A DNA stretch of 64,000 nucleotides. Origin: Pseudomonas sp. 14P_8.1_Bac3. Its GTDB lineage: Bacteria > Pseudomonadota > Gammaproteobacteria > Pseudomonadales > Pseudomonadaceae. Shown here one piece after another: positions 45,109-55,109 of the stretch; positions within the stretch are counted from its first letter, which is position 1, and every line of letters starts with the position of its first letter. The stretch covers positions 62,001 through 126,000 of the forward strand of contig NZ_JANLOD010000041.1 in the NCBI RefSeq assembly GCF_025466085.1, written 5' to 3'. The notes below the pieces were generated by a model. It searched no databases, had not been told where the DNA came from, and saw only the letters and a program-made list of their open reading frames with translations. Position numbers and translations under genes: made by a program.

Positions 45109-46395
45109 TCAGAAAATGTTGATCGGGTAGTCTACGAACACACGGATTTCGTTACCGCTGACGTTGTACTCGCTGGATTTCTGCGCCACGCGCAGGATCG
45201 AGCTGCGCAGTTTCACGCTCAGGTCTTTGGCCGGGCCGCTCTGCACGACGTACTTGAACTGGTTGAAGATTTCGCGCTCGGTGCCGCCTTCGCTGGTGGA
45301 CGTGGTGATGTTGTCACCGCGCACGTAAGCGACGTTGTAGCTCAGGCCCGGCACGCCGAATGCGCTGAAGTCCAGACCGTAGCCCAACTGCCAGCTGCGT
45401 TCGTCTTCGGCGTTGAAGTCGGACCAGTAGGAGTTCGCCAGGTAGATGGTGTTGCCACCGTCACCGACGCGACCTTGATCCTTCTGGTAGCCGCCGTAGG
45501 CGTAGCCGAAGTTGCTGTCGCCGGTGCTGCGCTGGTGAGCGACGGTGAACGAGTGCGGGCCGGTGGCGAAGGTGGCTGCCAGGCTCCAGATCTTGTTGTC
45601 GTCGCCCGTCGCACCGCTTTCGCGGACGTAGGAGTTGTCCAGCTTGGTGCGGTAGCCGTTGAAGTCCAGGGTCAGGGACTGATCCTTGTTGATCGGGAAC
45701 ACGTAGTTGGCGTTCACGTATTGCTTCTTCAACACGTCTTCAACGTCGGAGGCGTACAGCGCTGCCTTGAACTGTTCGGTGAACTGGTAGCTACCGCCCA
45801 ATACGTTGATCGACTTCAGGCCACCACTGTCACGGCCTTCGGCGCTTTTGCGCGATTCGGCGGTGAAGCGACCGGCGTTCAGCTCCAGGCCCTTGATCTC
45901 TTTGGAGGTGATCAGGGTGCCGGTGTAGCTTTCCGGCAGCAGGCGCACGTTGTCGTAGCTCAGCACCGGCAGGGACGGCATCTGGTCGCCGTAGGTCAGC
46001 GTGGTGCTGGACAGACGGAATTTGACTGCCGCGCCACCTTTGGACAGGTCGTCAGCCGCGTTACCGCTGTCACCCTTTTTGAAGAAGTCGATGCCTTGCG
46101 CGCCGGTGCGACCCTTGCCGCCATCCAGACGCAGTGCGTACAGACCAAACGCGTCCACACCCACACCGACAGTGCCTTGGGTGAAGCCGGACGAGAACGT
46201 ACCGATGGCCGCCTGGCCCCACTCGGCTTTGTCCGGTCGGCCATCTTTGTAGTCACGATTGATATAGGCGTTGCGCAGCAGCACTTTGAGGCTGCTGTCT
46301 TCAACAAAACCTTTGGATTCGGCCTGGTCGTTAGCCATGGCCTGTGTAGCGCTCAACATCCCCAGAGCGATCAGGCTGATTCGCTTATTCAACAT
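45109..46395 (-). CDS. OprD family outer-membrane porin
   Basis: A 428-residue porin with a signal peptide (MLNKRISLIALGMLSATQAMA) and the 18-strand OprD fold. GFVEDSSLKVLLRNAYINRDYK is the family's first strands, and the protein ends with VDYPINIF, the aromatic C-terminal residue needed for outer-membrane insertion. OprD members take up amino acids, peptides or small aromatic acids. Here the substrate may be tetronate-related, since the gene adjoins that operon, but this is inference. AAGGAAAAG precedes the ATG. Confidence 0.9.
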   Translation of the reverse strand: MLNKRISLIALGMLSATQAMANDQAESKGFVEDSSLKVLLRNAYINRDYKDGRPDKAEWGQAAIGTFSSGFTQGTVGVGVDAFGLYALRLDGGKGRTGAQGIDFFKKGDSGNAADDLSKGGAAVKFRLSSTTLTYGDQMPSLPVLSYDNVRLLPESYTGTLITSKEIKGLELNAGRFTAESRKSAEGRDSGGLKSINVLGGSYQFTEQFKAALYASDVEDVLKKQYVNANYVFPINKDQSLTLDFNGYRTKLDNSYVRESGATGDDNKIWSLAATFATGPHSFTVAHQRSTGDSNFGYAYGGYQKDQGRVGDGGNTIYLANSYWSDFNAEDERSWQLGYGLDFSAFGVPGLSYNVAYVRGDNITTSTSEGGTEREIFNQFKYVVQSGPAKDLSVKLRSSILRVAQKSSEYNVSGNEIRVFVDYPINIF

Positions 46396-46483
46396 TTTGT
46401 TCTTTTCCTTATTACGGGTTGATACGCGCTGTGTCGAACGGCTGAATCGGCGCTATCGCACTCTTTTTTCAACCCGAAACAAA

Positions 46484-46516
46484 AAGGCCCGCCCACGAAA
46501 AATCGTGGCGGGCCTT
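46484..46516 (-). terminator. Terminator in the porin leader (attenuator candidate)
   Basis: On the minus strand AAGGCCCGCCACGA pairs with TCGTGGGCGGGCCTT (one bulged G), then TTTTTG. It lies ~90 bases before the porin ATG and downstream of the promoter at 46563-46592, so it can only act on the porin leader or on a short leader RNA. Confidence 0.75.
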
Positions 46517-46562
46517 CTTATTATTTTTGAGTCATGGCGGTTGGCCACAGGCGTTGGGGCGA

Positions 46563-46592
46563 ATCCTAGTCGCGCCCAGAACCCGGTGTCAA
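46563..46592 (-). promoter_or_regulatory. Promoter of the porin leader
   Basis: Minus strand: -35 TTGACA (46587-46592), 18-base spacer, -10 TAGGAT (46563-46568). A start near 46556 gives a ~75-nt RNA ending at the 46484 terminator. A four-codon ORF (MTQK, ATG at 46535) lies between. Confidence 0.6.
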
Positions 46593-46661
46593 TTTCATGA
46601 ATCGTCTGAAGATAGGCGAAAAACGTCTAAACGATGGCGCGGTGTGGGCTGCTGACGGGCT

Positions 46662-46692
46662 AAAAAAAAGCGCCGCCATCCCGGCAGCGCTC
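46662..46692 (-). terminator. Terminator of the small hypothetical gene
   Basis: Minus strand: AGCGCTGCC pairs with GGCGGCGCT (one wobble), loop GGGAT, followed by eight T. Confidence 0.8.
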
Positions 46693-46716
46693 TTATCAAT
46701 CCATTGTTGTTCTTTT

Positions 46717-46929
46717 TTATCCTTCCATCAGATCCCACAACGCGTCCAGTTCCGCCTCGCTGAATAAACCAGCGGGATAGCGCTCGATCATCATCCGGCG
46801 CGGATCAGGTTCCCTGATCTGACGCGTTCCATTGGACTTCAACCAGTGCGCAAGAATCTGAAGCGATTCGCTGTTGACTGCCAGGGGATGCAATGCCCGC
46901 TCGTTCACCACGTTCACTTCGGCGTTCAT
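46717..46929 (-). CDS. Small hypothetical protein
   Basis: A 70-residue protein (MNAEVNVVNERALHPLAVNS...) with a helical middle (SLQILAHWLKSNGTRQIR) and an acidic end (LFSEAELDALWDLMEG). I do not recognise the family. ATG 46929 is preferred; a TTG start 14 codons earlier is possible. It has its own terminator at 46662-46692, which favours a real gene. Confidence 0.6.
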   Translation of the reverse strand: MNAEVNVVNERALHPLAVNSESLQILAHWLKSNGTRQIREPDPRRMMIERYPAGLFSEAELDALWDLMEG

Positions 46930-47070
46930 TTCCGCGCTCTCTCCCGGTTCGTGAGCGGCTAACTTATCCAAGGTTTATGACAGAACATCGAAGTCCTCCC
47001 CCTCCCTGTTTCACACCAAAAGGGATACAAGAGCTGTGCCAATGTGTCGCAACGGTCGACGAGTGGATAC

Positions 47071-47106
47071 AAAAAAGCCCGCAGTCCTGATGGGCTGCGG
47101 GCTTCT
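47071..47106 (-). terminator. Terminator of the aguBA operon
   Basis: Minus strand: AAGCCCGCAG pairs with CTGCGGGCTT, loop CCCATCAGGA, then TTTTTT. Confidence 0.9.
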
Positions 47107-47174
47107 TGCGAGGCGTGCGGGAAAAATCCCGGCTTGACCGATTTTTCAATCAACTCAGGCTGTTACAACTGCAC

Positions 47175-48281
47175 TCACTCTTTGTGCGGCGCGGGCTGCT
47201 GTTGGGTAAGGCAGTGGATATTGCCGCCGCCCAGTAACAGTTCGCGTCCCGGCACCATGACCACTTCGTGCTGCGGGAACAGGTTCTGCAAAATCTCCTT
47301 GGCCGGGCCATCCAGCGGGTCGTCGAAGCTCGGCGCGATGATGCCGCCGTTGACGATCAGGAAGTTCACGTAAGAGCCGGCCAGACGCACCGACGGGTTG
47401 CGCTCCTGGGTGCCGTCCACCGGGTCGACACCGGCGCATTCCTCTTCGGTTGCATACAGCGGGCCCGGAATCGGCATCTTGTGCACCGTGAATGGGCGAC
47501 CCTTGGCGTCGGTGCTGCTTTCCAGCACGTTCATCGCGGCCTGGCAGCGCGGGTAGTTCGGGTCTTGCGGGTCATCGGTCCAGGCCAGCAACACTTCACC
47601 CGGACGCACGTAGCAGCAGAAGTTATCCACATGGCCGTCGGTTTCGTCGTTGAACAGGCCATCCGGCAACCAGATGACTTTGTCCACGGCCAGATTGTCT
47701 TTGAGTACCGCTTCAATTTCCGACCGGTTCAGGTGCGGGTTGCGATTGCGGTTGAGCAGGCATTCTTCGGTGGTGATCACGGTGCCTTCGCCATCGACGT
47801 GGATCGAGCCGCCTTCCAGCACGAAACCTTCGGTGCGATAACGCTGGCTGCGCTCGATCTCGAGGATCTTGCCGCCGACCTGCGAATCACGATTCCACGG
47901 CGAGTACAGGCCGCCGTCAAAACCACCCCACGCGTTGAAGTCCCAGTTCACCCCACGGACTTCGCCACTGTTGTTGATCACGAACGTCGGGCCGGTGTCG
48001 CGGACCCAGGCGTCGTCGCTGGACATCTCGACCACGCGGATATTCGGCACGTCGAGACGCGCGCGGGCGTTTTCATACTGGCCGGCGGATACGGCCACGG
48101 TCACCGGCTCGAAACGGGCGATGGCCTTGGCCACGGCGACGTGGGCGGCTTGCGCCGGTTTGCCGCCCAGGCGCCAGTTGTCCGGGCGCTCGGGCCAGAC
48201 CATCCAGGTCTGGGTTTGGGGTGCCCATTCGGCCGGCATGTAGAAGCCGTCGGCGCGGGGCGTGCTGTTTAACGTGGTCAT
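47175..48281 (-). CDS. aguA: Agmatine deiminase
   Basis: A 368-residue cytoplasmic enzyme converting agmatine to N-carbamoylputrescine plus ammonia. The pentein-fold residues are visible: [13 protein letters not shown] near 95, [23 protein letters not shown], and the catalytic Cys in [11 protein letters not shown] close to the C terminus. ATG 48281 ([19 protein letters not shown]) matches the family start. AguB, its partner in putrescine synthesis, is encoded five bases upstream. Confidence 0.95.
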   Translation of the reverse strand: MTTLNSTPRADGFYMPAEWAPQTQTWMVWPERPDNWRLGGKPAQAAHVAVAKAIARFEPVTVAVSAGQYENARARLDVPNIRVVEMSSDDAWVRDTGPTFVINNSGEVRGVNWDFNAWGGFDGGLYSPWNRDSQVGGKILEIERSQRYRTEGFVLEGGSIHVDGEGTVITTEECLLNRNRNPHLNRSEIEAVLKDNLAVDKVIWLPDGLFNDETDGHVDNFCCYVRPGEVLLAWTDDPQDPNYPRCQAAMNVLESSTDAKGRPFTVHKMPIPGPLYATEEECAGVDPVDGTQERNPSVRLAGSYVNFLIVNGGIIAPSFDDPLDGPAKEILQNLFPQHEVVMVPGRELLLGGGNIHCLTQQQPAPHKE

Positions 48282-48286
48282 GACGA

Positions 48287-49165
48287 TCAGGACTCCAGGG
48301 AACCGTCGAGGGTTTTGAGAGCACCATACAGGTTCGGACGGCGGTCGCGGAAGGAGCCCCAAGCGCTGCGAATGTGTTCAAGTTCGTCGAGATCGAAACG
48401 CTGCACCAGCACGCCCTCTTCGGTTTTATCGAGTTCCTGGACCTTCTCGCCGAACTGATTGGCGATGAACGAAGAGCCGTAGAAGGTGATGTCGTAGCCG
48501 TCCTGCTCTTCGTTGCCAATGCGGTTGCTGGCGACCAGCGGCATCAGGTTGGCGCCGGCATGGCCCTGCTGCACGCGCTGCCAGTGGTCACGGGAGGAAA
48601 TGGTTTTATCGTGCGGCTCGCTGCCGATGGCGGTCGGGTAGAACAGGATTTCCGCGCCCAGCAACGCCATGCTCCGCGCGCATTCCGGGAACCACTGGTC
48701 CCAACAGATGCCCACGCCGATTTTCGCGTAACGGGTGTTCCAGACTTTGAAGCCGGTGTCGCCCGGGTTGAAGTAGTACTTTTCGTGGTAGCCAGGACCG
48801 TCCGGGATGTGGCTTTTACGATAAATCCCGAGGTTGGAACCGTCGGCATCGATGATTGCGATGCTGTTGAAACGCGCGCGGCCAGCCCGCTCGTAGAAGC
48901 TGATCGGCAGCACCACTTGCAGTTCCTTGGCGACCTTCTGGAAATGCCGGATGGCGACGTTGTCTTCGACCGTCGTGGCCAGTTGCAGGTAATCCGGGTT
49001 TGGCTTCTGGCAGAAGTACGGCGCCTCGAACAGTTCCTGGATCAGGATGATCTGCGCGCCTTGGGCCGCCGCCTCGCGGACCAGCCTTTCAGCGGTTTCG
49101 AGGTTGGCTTCAAGGTCCCAGGAACAGGCCATCTGGGTGGCGGCGACGGTAACGATGCGACTCAT
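48287..49165 (-). CDS. aguB: N-carbamoylputrescine amidase
   Basis: A 292-residue nitrilase-superfamily enzyme hydrolysing N-carbamoylputrescine to putrescine, CO2 and ammonia. The Glu-Lys-Cys triad can be placed: [10 protein letters not shown] (Glu), [18 protein letters not shown] (Lys) and ICWDQWFPE (Cys). It is first gene of aguBA. In Pseudomonas the operon is induced by agmatine through a TetR-type AguR, which is not in this window. Confidence 0.95.
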   Translation of the reverse strand: MSRIVTVAATQMACSWDLEANLETAERLVREAAAQGAQIILIQELFEAPYFCQKPNPDYLQLATTVEDNVAIRHFQKVAKELQVVLPISFYERAGRARFNSIAIIDADGSNLGIYRKSHIPDGPGYHEKYYFNPGDTGFKVWNTRYAKIGVGICWDQWFPECARSMALLGAEILFYPTAIGSEPHDKTISSRDHWQRVQQGHAGANLMPLVASNRIGNEEQDGYDITFYGSSFIANQFGEKVQELDKTEEGVLVQRFDLDELEHIRSAWGSFRDRRPNLYGALKTLDGSLES

Positions 49166-49355
49166 GAATCATCTCCGGGCAAGTGCTTTGTGGTCGAGTG
49201 TGGTCTCGACCGATGACAGAACGGGAAGCGCGGGCGTGACGGGGCGCGCCGTGGCAATGACGACTTTATAGCCGATAAAAATCGACTTTAAAAGTGTTTA
49301 ATCTTCCTTCTGTCGAAAAACAAAGCGCTAAAACCCGATAACAATCGGTATTTCA

Positions 49356-49511
49356 CCTCCGCGAGCAAGCCTCGCTCCCACAAGGTCCGTGTCCTGCAGG
49401 CAGTTCAAGTCGGTATGAACCCTGTGGGAGCGGGCTTGCTCGCGAAAGCGATCGATCATCCAACACTGATGTCGACTGACACGACGCCTTCGCGAGCAAG
49501 CCCGCTCCCAC
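49356..49511. repeat. REP cluster (one single unit and one inverted pair)
   Basis: A half-unit CCGCGAGCAAGCCTCGCTCCCAC (starting 49359, read in two pieces) is followed 40 bases on by a full inverted pair 49424-49511. It fills most of the intergenic gap before the fusion gene. Confidence 0.8.
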
Positions 49512-49523
49512 AGGGACTGTGTT

Positions 49524-52436
49524 TTACAGCCCCTCCGCGAGCACCTTCGCCAACATGTCGACAAAGAAATCCACACTCTGCCGCGAAGTGACCATCGGCG
49601 GTTTGATCTTGAGCACGTTCAGATAATCCCCCGTCGGCTGCATGAAAATCCCCAGCTCCCGCAGGCGATCGCACAGCGCCGTGGTTTCTTCGGTGGCCGG
49701 TTCCAGGGTTTCGCGGTTGCGGATCAATTCGACCCCCAGGTAAAAACCGGAACCATGTACCGCGCCCACCAACGGATGGCTGTCGATCAGCGCCTCCAGC
49801 CGCGTCTTGAAATAACCGCCCACTACCTGGGCGTTTTCCCAAAGCTTTTCCTCCTCCATCACATCGAGCACCGCCATGCCGATCTGGCAACTGACCGGAC
49901 TGCCGCCCGCCGAGGAGAAAAAATAACCTTCGGCCTCCAGCGCTTCGGCGATTTCCCGGCGGGTGATCACCGCGCCGAGCGGCTGGCCGTTGCCCATGCC
50001 CTTGGCCATGGTGATGATGTCCGGCACCACGCCCTGCTCTTCGAAGCCCCAGAAAAAGTTGCCCATGCGCCCATAGCCGACCTGCACTTCATCAGCGATG
50101 CACACGCCGCCCTGGGCACGAACCAGGCCGTAGACCTGCTTTAAATAATTCGGCGGCAGCGAGATGCCGCCAGCGTTGCCGTACACCGGCTCGCAAATGA
50201 ACCCGGCCAATTGACGCCCCTGCGCGGCGAGTTTCGCCAGGTTGTGCTCGACGCTGCGCACGTAGTCCGGCGCACTGTCCGGACCACGGAATTCGCCGCG
50301 ATAAGTGTTCGGCGCAGGCACCGGATGCACCCAGTCGGGACGGCTGCTCAAGGCCTTGGGGTTGTCGGCGATCGAGGTCGAGACGGCGTCCGCGCCCACC
50401 GTCCAGCCGTGATAGGCCTCCAGCACACTGACGATGTCACGACCGCCGCTGTAGGCCCAGGCCAGACGGATCGCCAGGTCATTGGCCTCGCTGCCGCTGT
50501 TGACCAGGAACACCCGGTCCATGGAGTCCGGCGACAACTTCAGCAGACGCTCGGAGAACTCAGCCACCGCCGCATAGTTGAAGCGCGAGTTGGTGTTGAG
50601 CAGCGACCACTGACGGCTGGCCACCGCGGCCATGCGCGGATGCCCGTGACCGAGCACCGCGACGTTGTTGAGCATGTCGAGATAGGAGCGGCCCTGCATG
50701 TCGATCAGGTGATTGCGCCAGCCGCGCTCGATGCGTGGCGGATCGACGTAATAGTGTTTTTGCGTGCGGGCGAAACTGGCGTCGCGGCGCGCCAGCAATG
50801 TTTGCGAATCCAGTTCCGTTTCAGCATCGCACGCCAGCCCCAGCAGCGACGCCGGTGACGGGCACAACGCCTGCCAGGCCGCGGCACGCGAAGGCGTGCA
50901 AAACAGCGGCGCATCGAACGAAGCGCCTCGGCACAACTGCACCCGCAACGGTCCGCTGACCGAGCCCAGCACCTGGCCTTTGACCAGTGCCGCGCCGCCG
51001 TGCAGCGACGGCGTAACGCCCCATAGTCGTACGCTCAGCTGCGGGCCGTCCAGTTGCAACACCCCCGGCGCCGGCTGGTGGACCACCCCGGCAAACGGCG
51101 TTTCGACCGGCGTATCGTGGGGCACGCGCAACTCGACGTGCAGCGGGCAAGTGTCCGGTTCGCTGGCGCTGTCGGGTCGAGTGCGGGACAACCGGTATTG
51201 TCCATAGCGGCTCGCCGCCAGACCATGAGCCGCCGCCGCTTCGCTCAACAGACGTTGATCGATTCCTTGCTGTTCCCAGTTGCCCGCCTCGAAGTGCGGG
51301 CTCAGTACGCCGAGGTCGATCAAGGCGAATTCACGGCCGACCAGGCTTGGCAGCAGCGGCGCGAAACCTTCGCTGCCAATCGCCGGCAGGTTGTGGCCGA
51401 CCGCCGTGAGGATCGCCGCCTCCATCAATGCCAATGGCAGCGACGTAGCGACCCGAAAGATTTCCCACTCGTGGGTGAGGTTGTCGCGGCTGTATTGATT
51501 GCCCGGATCGATGCTGACCTGCTGTTCGCCGCTGAGCACCAGCACCGCCGCCCGCGCGACGATCAGCGGCCACAGCGCCAGCAATTCCTCGTGTTGCAGC
51601 GGGTTGACCGCGTGATAGGCCTGGACCGCCGGCAGAATGTAGAACGGATCGCCATCGGCATGGTGCAGCAGCGCCGCGCAGGTCACCGACAGGTCGGTGA
51701 TGCGCCAGGTACGGATCAGGTCGCCGAAGTCGATCACGCCCTGCAGTTGCCACTGGCGTTGCGCATCGCGCTGCCAGACCACGTTGTCATCGGTGATGTC
51801 CATGTGGATGGCTTGTACCGGCAACGTGTCCGCCAGCGGCAGCAAATGCAGTTCGGCCTGCTGCGCCGCTTGCGCGATAAGCGTTCGCTGGGTGTCGTCT
51901 TTGATGACGGGCAGCAAATGCGCGATCAGGGCACTGGCGTGGCGGGCATCCCATTGCAGGGTGCGTTCAAGGCCCGCATGGTCGAAATCCGCCAGGGCCA
52001 GGTCCATTTCACCGCAGAGTCGACCAAAACCGGCCACCACGGCGCCGGACAGGTGATCAAGATGGGTCAGCGAATGGCCCTCGATGTATTCGAGCAAGCG
52101 CACGTGCACCGCTTGGCCACCGACTTCCAGCGAAAGCAGGTCGGCGCCGTTGCGCGCGACCATCACCCGCGGCACCGGCACCCCGGAGTTTTCCGCCAGA
52201 TGCTTGAGCCCGGCGTGCTGCGCTTGCAGTTCCAGCGCCGAATAATCCCCTCGACAGATTTTCAGGACGAAACGCCCTTCGATGCTGTCGACGCGATAGT
52301 TGAGGTCCTGTTGGCTGCCAAGGGCCTGCAACCGCCCGCGCAACCCGTAATGCGCCTCGAGCAGCTCAAGCGCTTGCGCCACAGACACCTGCGGGCTGGG
52401 CAAACTGGCGCGATGAATCAACGTGGCGAGCGGCAT
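49524..52436 (-). CDS. Aminoglycoside-phosphotransferase-like kinase / M23-like / class III aminotransferase fusion
   Basis: A 970-residue three-part protein. About 30-330: an APH/homoserine-kinase-like domain (FVLKICRGDYSALELQAQH, then QAIHMDITDDNVVW catalytic-loop region and VIDFGDLIRTW for metal binding). About 400-560: a peptidase-M23-like beta domain (PFAGVVHQPAPGV, ALVKGQVLGSVSG) without clear zinc ligands. About 590-970: a class III PLP aminotransferase (NNVAVLGHGHPRM, FLVNSGSEANDLA, PLP-Lys in IITMAKGMGNG). Kinase plus PLP lyase is the pairing used for hydroxylysine or phosphoethanolamine breakdown, where a phosphorylated amine is then eliminated. Whether this one acts so is inference. 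It lies beside aguBA. Confidence 0.85.
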   Translation of the reverse strand: MPLATLIHRASLPSPQVSVAQALELLEAHYGLRGRLQALGSQQDLNYRVDSIEGRFVLKICRGDYSALELQAQHAGLKHLAENSGVPVPRVMVARNGADLLSLEVGGQAVHVRLLEYIEGHSLTHLDHLSGAVVAGFGRLCGEMDLALADFDHAGLERTLQWDARHASALIAHLLPVIKDDTQRTLIAQAAQQAELHLLPLADTLPVQAIHMDITDDNVVWQRDAQRQWQLQGVIDFGDLIRTWRITDLSVTCAALLHHADGDPFYILPAVQAYHAVNPLQHEELLALWPLIVARAAVLVLSGEQQVSIDPGNQYSRDNLTHEWEIFRVATSLPLALMEAAILTAVGHNLPAIGSEGFAPLLPSLVGREFALIDLGVLSPHFEAGNWEQQGIDQRLLSEAAAAHGLAASRYGQYRLSRTRPDSASEPDTCPLHVELRVPHDTPVETPFAGVVHQPAPGVLQLDGPQLSVRLWGVTPSLHGGAALVKGQVLGSVSGPLRVQLCRGASFDAPLFCTPSRAAAWQALCPSPASLLGLACDAETELDSQTLLARRDASFARTQKHYYVDPPRIERGWRNHLIDMQGRSYLDMLNNVAVLGHGHPRMAAVASRQWSLLNTNSRFNYAAVAEFSERLLKLSPDSMDRVFLVNSGSEANDLAIRLAWAYSGGRDIVSVLEAYHGWTVGADAVSTSIADNPKALSSRPDWVHPVPAPNTYRGEFRGPDSAPDYVRSVEHNLAKLAAQGRQLAGFICEPVYGNAGGISLPPNYLKQVYGLVRAQGGVCIADEVQVGYGRMGNFFWGFEEQGVVPDIITMAKGMGNGQPLGAVITRREIAEALEAEGYFFSSAGGSPVSCQIGMAVLDVMEEEKLWENAQVVGGYFKTRLEALIDSHPLVGAVHGSGFYLGVELIRNRETLEPATEETTALCDRLRELGIFMQPTGDYLNVLKIKPPMVTSRQSVDFFVDMLAKVLAEGL

Positions 52437-52612
52437 ACAACGACCCCTGAAATATTATTAGGCGCTTATATCGCCACCGCGTCGGTGGATAATCAACCCC
52501 TCTTGATGCGGCAAATCCCAAATAGCTGTCAGTCCCCTATTGCACCGCCCGTCCGCTGCCGACAAGCTATGCTCATTTGCTTCAATCGTCTGACAGACAA
52601 AGGCTGGCCAAC

Positions 52613-53695
52613 ATGCGCATTCTCATCACCGGCGGCGCCGGTTTCATTGGCTCTGCCCTGGTTCGACACCTGATTCGGCACACCGGACATGAAGTGCTGA
52701 ACCTGGACAAACTGACCTACGCCGGCAATCTGGAATCCCTGACCAGCATCGCCAACGACACACGCTACGAATTCGTCCAGGCCGATATCGTCGATCAAGC
52801 CGCCGTGAGCGCGGTGCTGGCACGCTTCCAGCCGCACGCGATCATGCACCTGGCGGCGGAATCCCACGTCGACCGTTCCATCGACGGTCCGTCGGATTTC
52901 ATTCAAACCAATATCGTCGGCACCTACAGCCTGCTGGAGGCCACCCGCGCCTACTGGCAAACCCTGGCTGAGCCCGAGAAAAGTGCCTTCCGCTTCCACC
53001 ACATTTCCACGGACGAGGTCTACGGCGACCTGCACGGGGTCGATGACCTGTTCACCGAAACCACCCCGTATGCGCCGAGCTCGCCGTACTCCGCGAGCAA
53101 GGCGGCTTCAGACCACCTGGTCCGCGCCTGGCAGCGCACCTATGGTCTGCCGGTATTGCTGACCAATTGCTCGAACAACTACGGGCCGTTCCACTTCCCG
53201 GAAAAACTGATCCCGCTGGTGATCCTCAACGCCCTCGCCGGCAAACCGTTGCCGGTCTACGGTAACGGCCTGCAGGTTCGCGACTGGCTGTTTGTCGAGG
53301 ATCACGCCCGGGCGTTGTTCAAAGTGGTGACAGAAGGTGTTGTCGGCGAGACCTACAACATCGGCGGCCACAACGAGCAGAAGAACATCGACGTCGTGCG
53401 CGGCATCTGCGCCCTGCTTGAAGAGCTGGCGCCGCACAAGCCCGAAGGCGTCGCGCATTTCGCCGACCTGATCACCTTCGTTCAGGATCGCCCGGGCCAC
53501 GACCTGCGCTACGCGATCGATGCCAGCAAGATTGAACGCGAACTCGGCTGGGTGCCGGAAGAAACCTTCGAGACCGGCCTGCGCAAAACCGTCCAGTGGT
53601 ACCTGGAAAACCTCGAGTGGTGCCGCCGCGTTCAGGACGGCAGCTACCAGGGTGAACGACTGGGCGCCATCAATACCAAGGAGTTGATTGCATGA
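52613..53695 (+). CDS. rfbB: dTDP-glucose 4,6-dehydratase
   Basis: A 360-residue extended [15 protein letters not shown] binds NAD, and [12 protein letters not shown] is the YxxxK site; [11 protein letters not shown] carries catalytic Asp-Glu. It makes dTDP-4-keto-6-deoxyglucose, the second step toward dTDP-L-rhamnose for LPS and exopolysaccharide. ATG 52613 is chosen because the NAD fold starts there. It overlaps rfbA by four bases. Confidence 0.96.
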   Translation: MRILITGGAGFIGSALVRHLIRHTGHEVLNLDKLTYAGNLESLTSIANDTRYEFVQADIVDQAAVSAVLARFQPHAIMHLAAESHVDRSIDGPSDFIQTNIVGTYSLLEATRAYWQTLAEPEKSAFRFHHISTDEVYGDLHGVDDLFTETTPYAPSSPYSASKAASDHLVRAWQRTYGLPVLLTNCSNNYGPFHFPEKLIPLVILNALAGKPLPVYGNGLQVRDWLFVEDHARALFKVVTEGVVGETYNIGGHNEQKNIDVVRGICALLEELAPHKPEGVAHFADLITFVQDRPGHDLRYAIDASKIERELGWVPEETFETGLRKTVQWYLENLEWCRRVQDGSYQGERLGAINTKELIA

Positions 53696-54567
53696 TGAAA
53701 GGAATTGTTCTGGCCGGTGGTTCGGGCACGCGTCTGCACCCGATCACCTTGGGCGTGTCCAAACAGCTGCTGCCGGTTTACGACAAACCGATGATCTACT
53801 ACCCGATCTCGGTGCTGATGCTGGCCGGCATCAAAGACATTTTGCTGATTTCCACGCCGCAGGATCTGCCGCAATACCGCAACCTGCTGGGCGATGGCAG
53901 CCAGTTCGGCGTCACGTTCAGCTACGCCGAACAGCCTTCGCCGGATGGCCTGGCCCAGGCCTTTCTGATTGGTGAAGCGTTCATTGGCGATGATCCGGTG
54001 TGCCTGATCCTCGGCGACAACATTTTCCACGGCCAGCACTTCGGCGACCAGTTGAAGAACGCAGTAAAACGCCCTTCCGGCGCCACCGTGTTCGGCTATT
54101 GGGTCAAAGACCCTGAGCGCTTCGGCGTGATCGATTTCGACAGCGAAGGCCGCGCCCTGTCGATCGAAGAAAAACCGAAAGTACCGAAATCCAGCTACGC
54201 CGTGACCGGCCTGTATTTCTACGACAACGACGTGATCGAGATCGCCAAGGCCGTGAAGCCGTCGCCACGGGGCGAGCTGGAAATCACCGACGTCAACAAT
54301 GCCTACCTCAAGCGCGGCGACCTGCAGGTCGAGCGCTTCGGTCGCGGGTTCGCCTGGCTCGACACCGGCACCCATGACAGCCTGCTCGACGCGTCGCAAT
54401 ACGTGCAGACCATCGAACACCGTCAGGGCCTGAAAGTCGCCTGCCTCGAAGAAATCGCCTACGACAATGGCTGGATCAGCCGAGAGCTGCTGCTCGAACG
54501 CGCTGCTTATTTCGGCAAGACTGGCTACGGCCAATACCTCTTCAAACTGGCCGAGGCTGGACAATGA
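53692..54567 (+). CDS. rfbA: Glucose-1-phosphate thymidylyltransferase
   Basis: A 291-residue nucleotidyltransferase joining glucose 1-phosphate with dTTP. The activating motif [20 protein letters not shown] is complete and [18 protein letters not shown] carries the sugar-binding site. Feedback inhibition by dTDP-rhamnose is usual for the family. Overlaps both neighbours by four bases. Confidence 0.97.
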   Translation: MMKGIVLAGGSGTRLHPITLGVSKQLLPVYDKPMIYYPISVLMLAGIKDILLISTPQDLPQYRNLLGDGSQFGVTFSYAEQPSPDGLAQAFLIGEAFIGDDPVCLILGDNIFHGQHFGDQLKNAVKRPSGATVFGYWVKDPERFGVIDFDSEGRALSIEEKPKVPKSSYAVTGLYFYDNDVIEIAKAVKPSPRGELEITDVNNAYLKRGDLQVERFGRGFAWLDTGTHDSLLDASQYVQTIEHRQGLKVACLEEIAYDNGWISRELLLERAAYFGKTGYGQYLFKLAEAGQ

Positions 54568-55109
54568 ATGTGATTGAAACCGCTCTGCCGGGCGTGTTGA
54601 TTCTTGAGCCCAAGGTCTTCGGCGATGAGCGCGGTTTTTTCTACGAGAGCTTCAATGCCAAGGCGTTTGAAGACGCGACGGGTCTGAAACGCGAGTTTGT
54701 TCAGGACAACCATTCGCGCTCGCAAAAAGGCGTGCTGCGTGGCCTGCATTACCAGATGGAAAATACCCAGGGCAAACTGGTGCGGGTGACGGCTGGCGAG
54801 GTGCTTGACGTCGCGGTGGATGTCCGCCGCAGTTCCCCGCATTTCGGCCAGTGGGTGGGGGTGCGTTTGTCCGCACAAAACCGCCGCCAGTTGTGGGTCC
54901 CTGAAGGTTTTGCCCATGGGTTCGTGGTGCTGAGCGACGCTGCCGAATTCCTCTACAAGACGACCGACTATTACAACCCGTCCGCAGAGCGCTGCATTCG
55001 CTGGGACGATCCGACCCTCGCCATTGACTGGCAACTGCAGGAAGCCCCCCAGCTGTCGGCCAAAGACCGGCTCGGCCAAAATTTCCAAGAGATCGAAGTG
55101 TTTCCATGA
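54564..55109 (+). CDS. rfbC: dTDP-4-dehydrorhamnose 3,5-epimerase
   Basis: A 181-residue cupin. The catalytic His is in VLRGLHYQ, preceded by [32 protein letters not shown] has the active-site Tyr. It inverts C3 and C5 of the 4-keto sugar. ATGA overlap with rfbA. Confidence 0.97.
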   Translation: MNVIETALPGVLILEPKVFGDERGFFYESFNAKAFEDATGLKREFVQDNHSRSQKGVLRGLHYQMENTQGKLVRVTAGEVLDVAVDVRRSSPHFGQWVGVRLSAQNRRQLWVPEGFAHGFVVLSDAAEFLYKTTDYYNPSAERCIRWDDPTLAIDWQLQEAPQLSAKDRLGQNFQEIEVFP

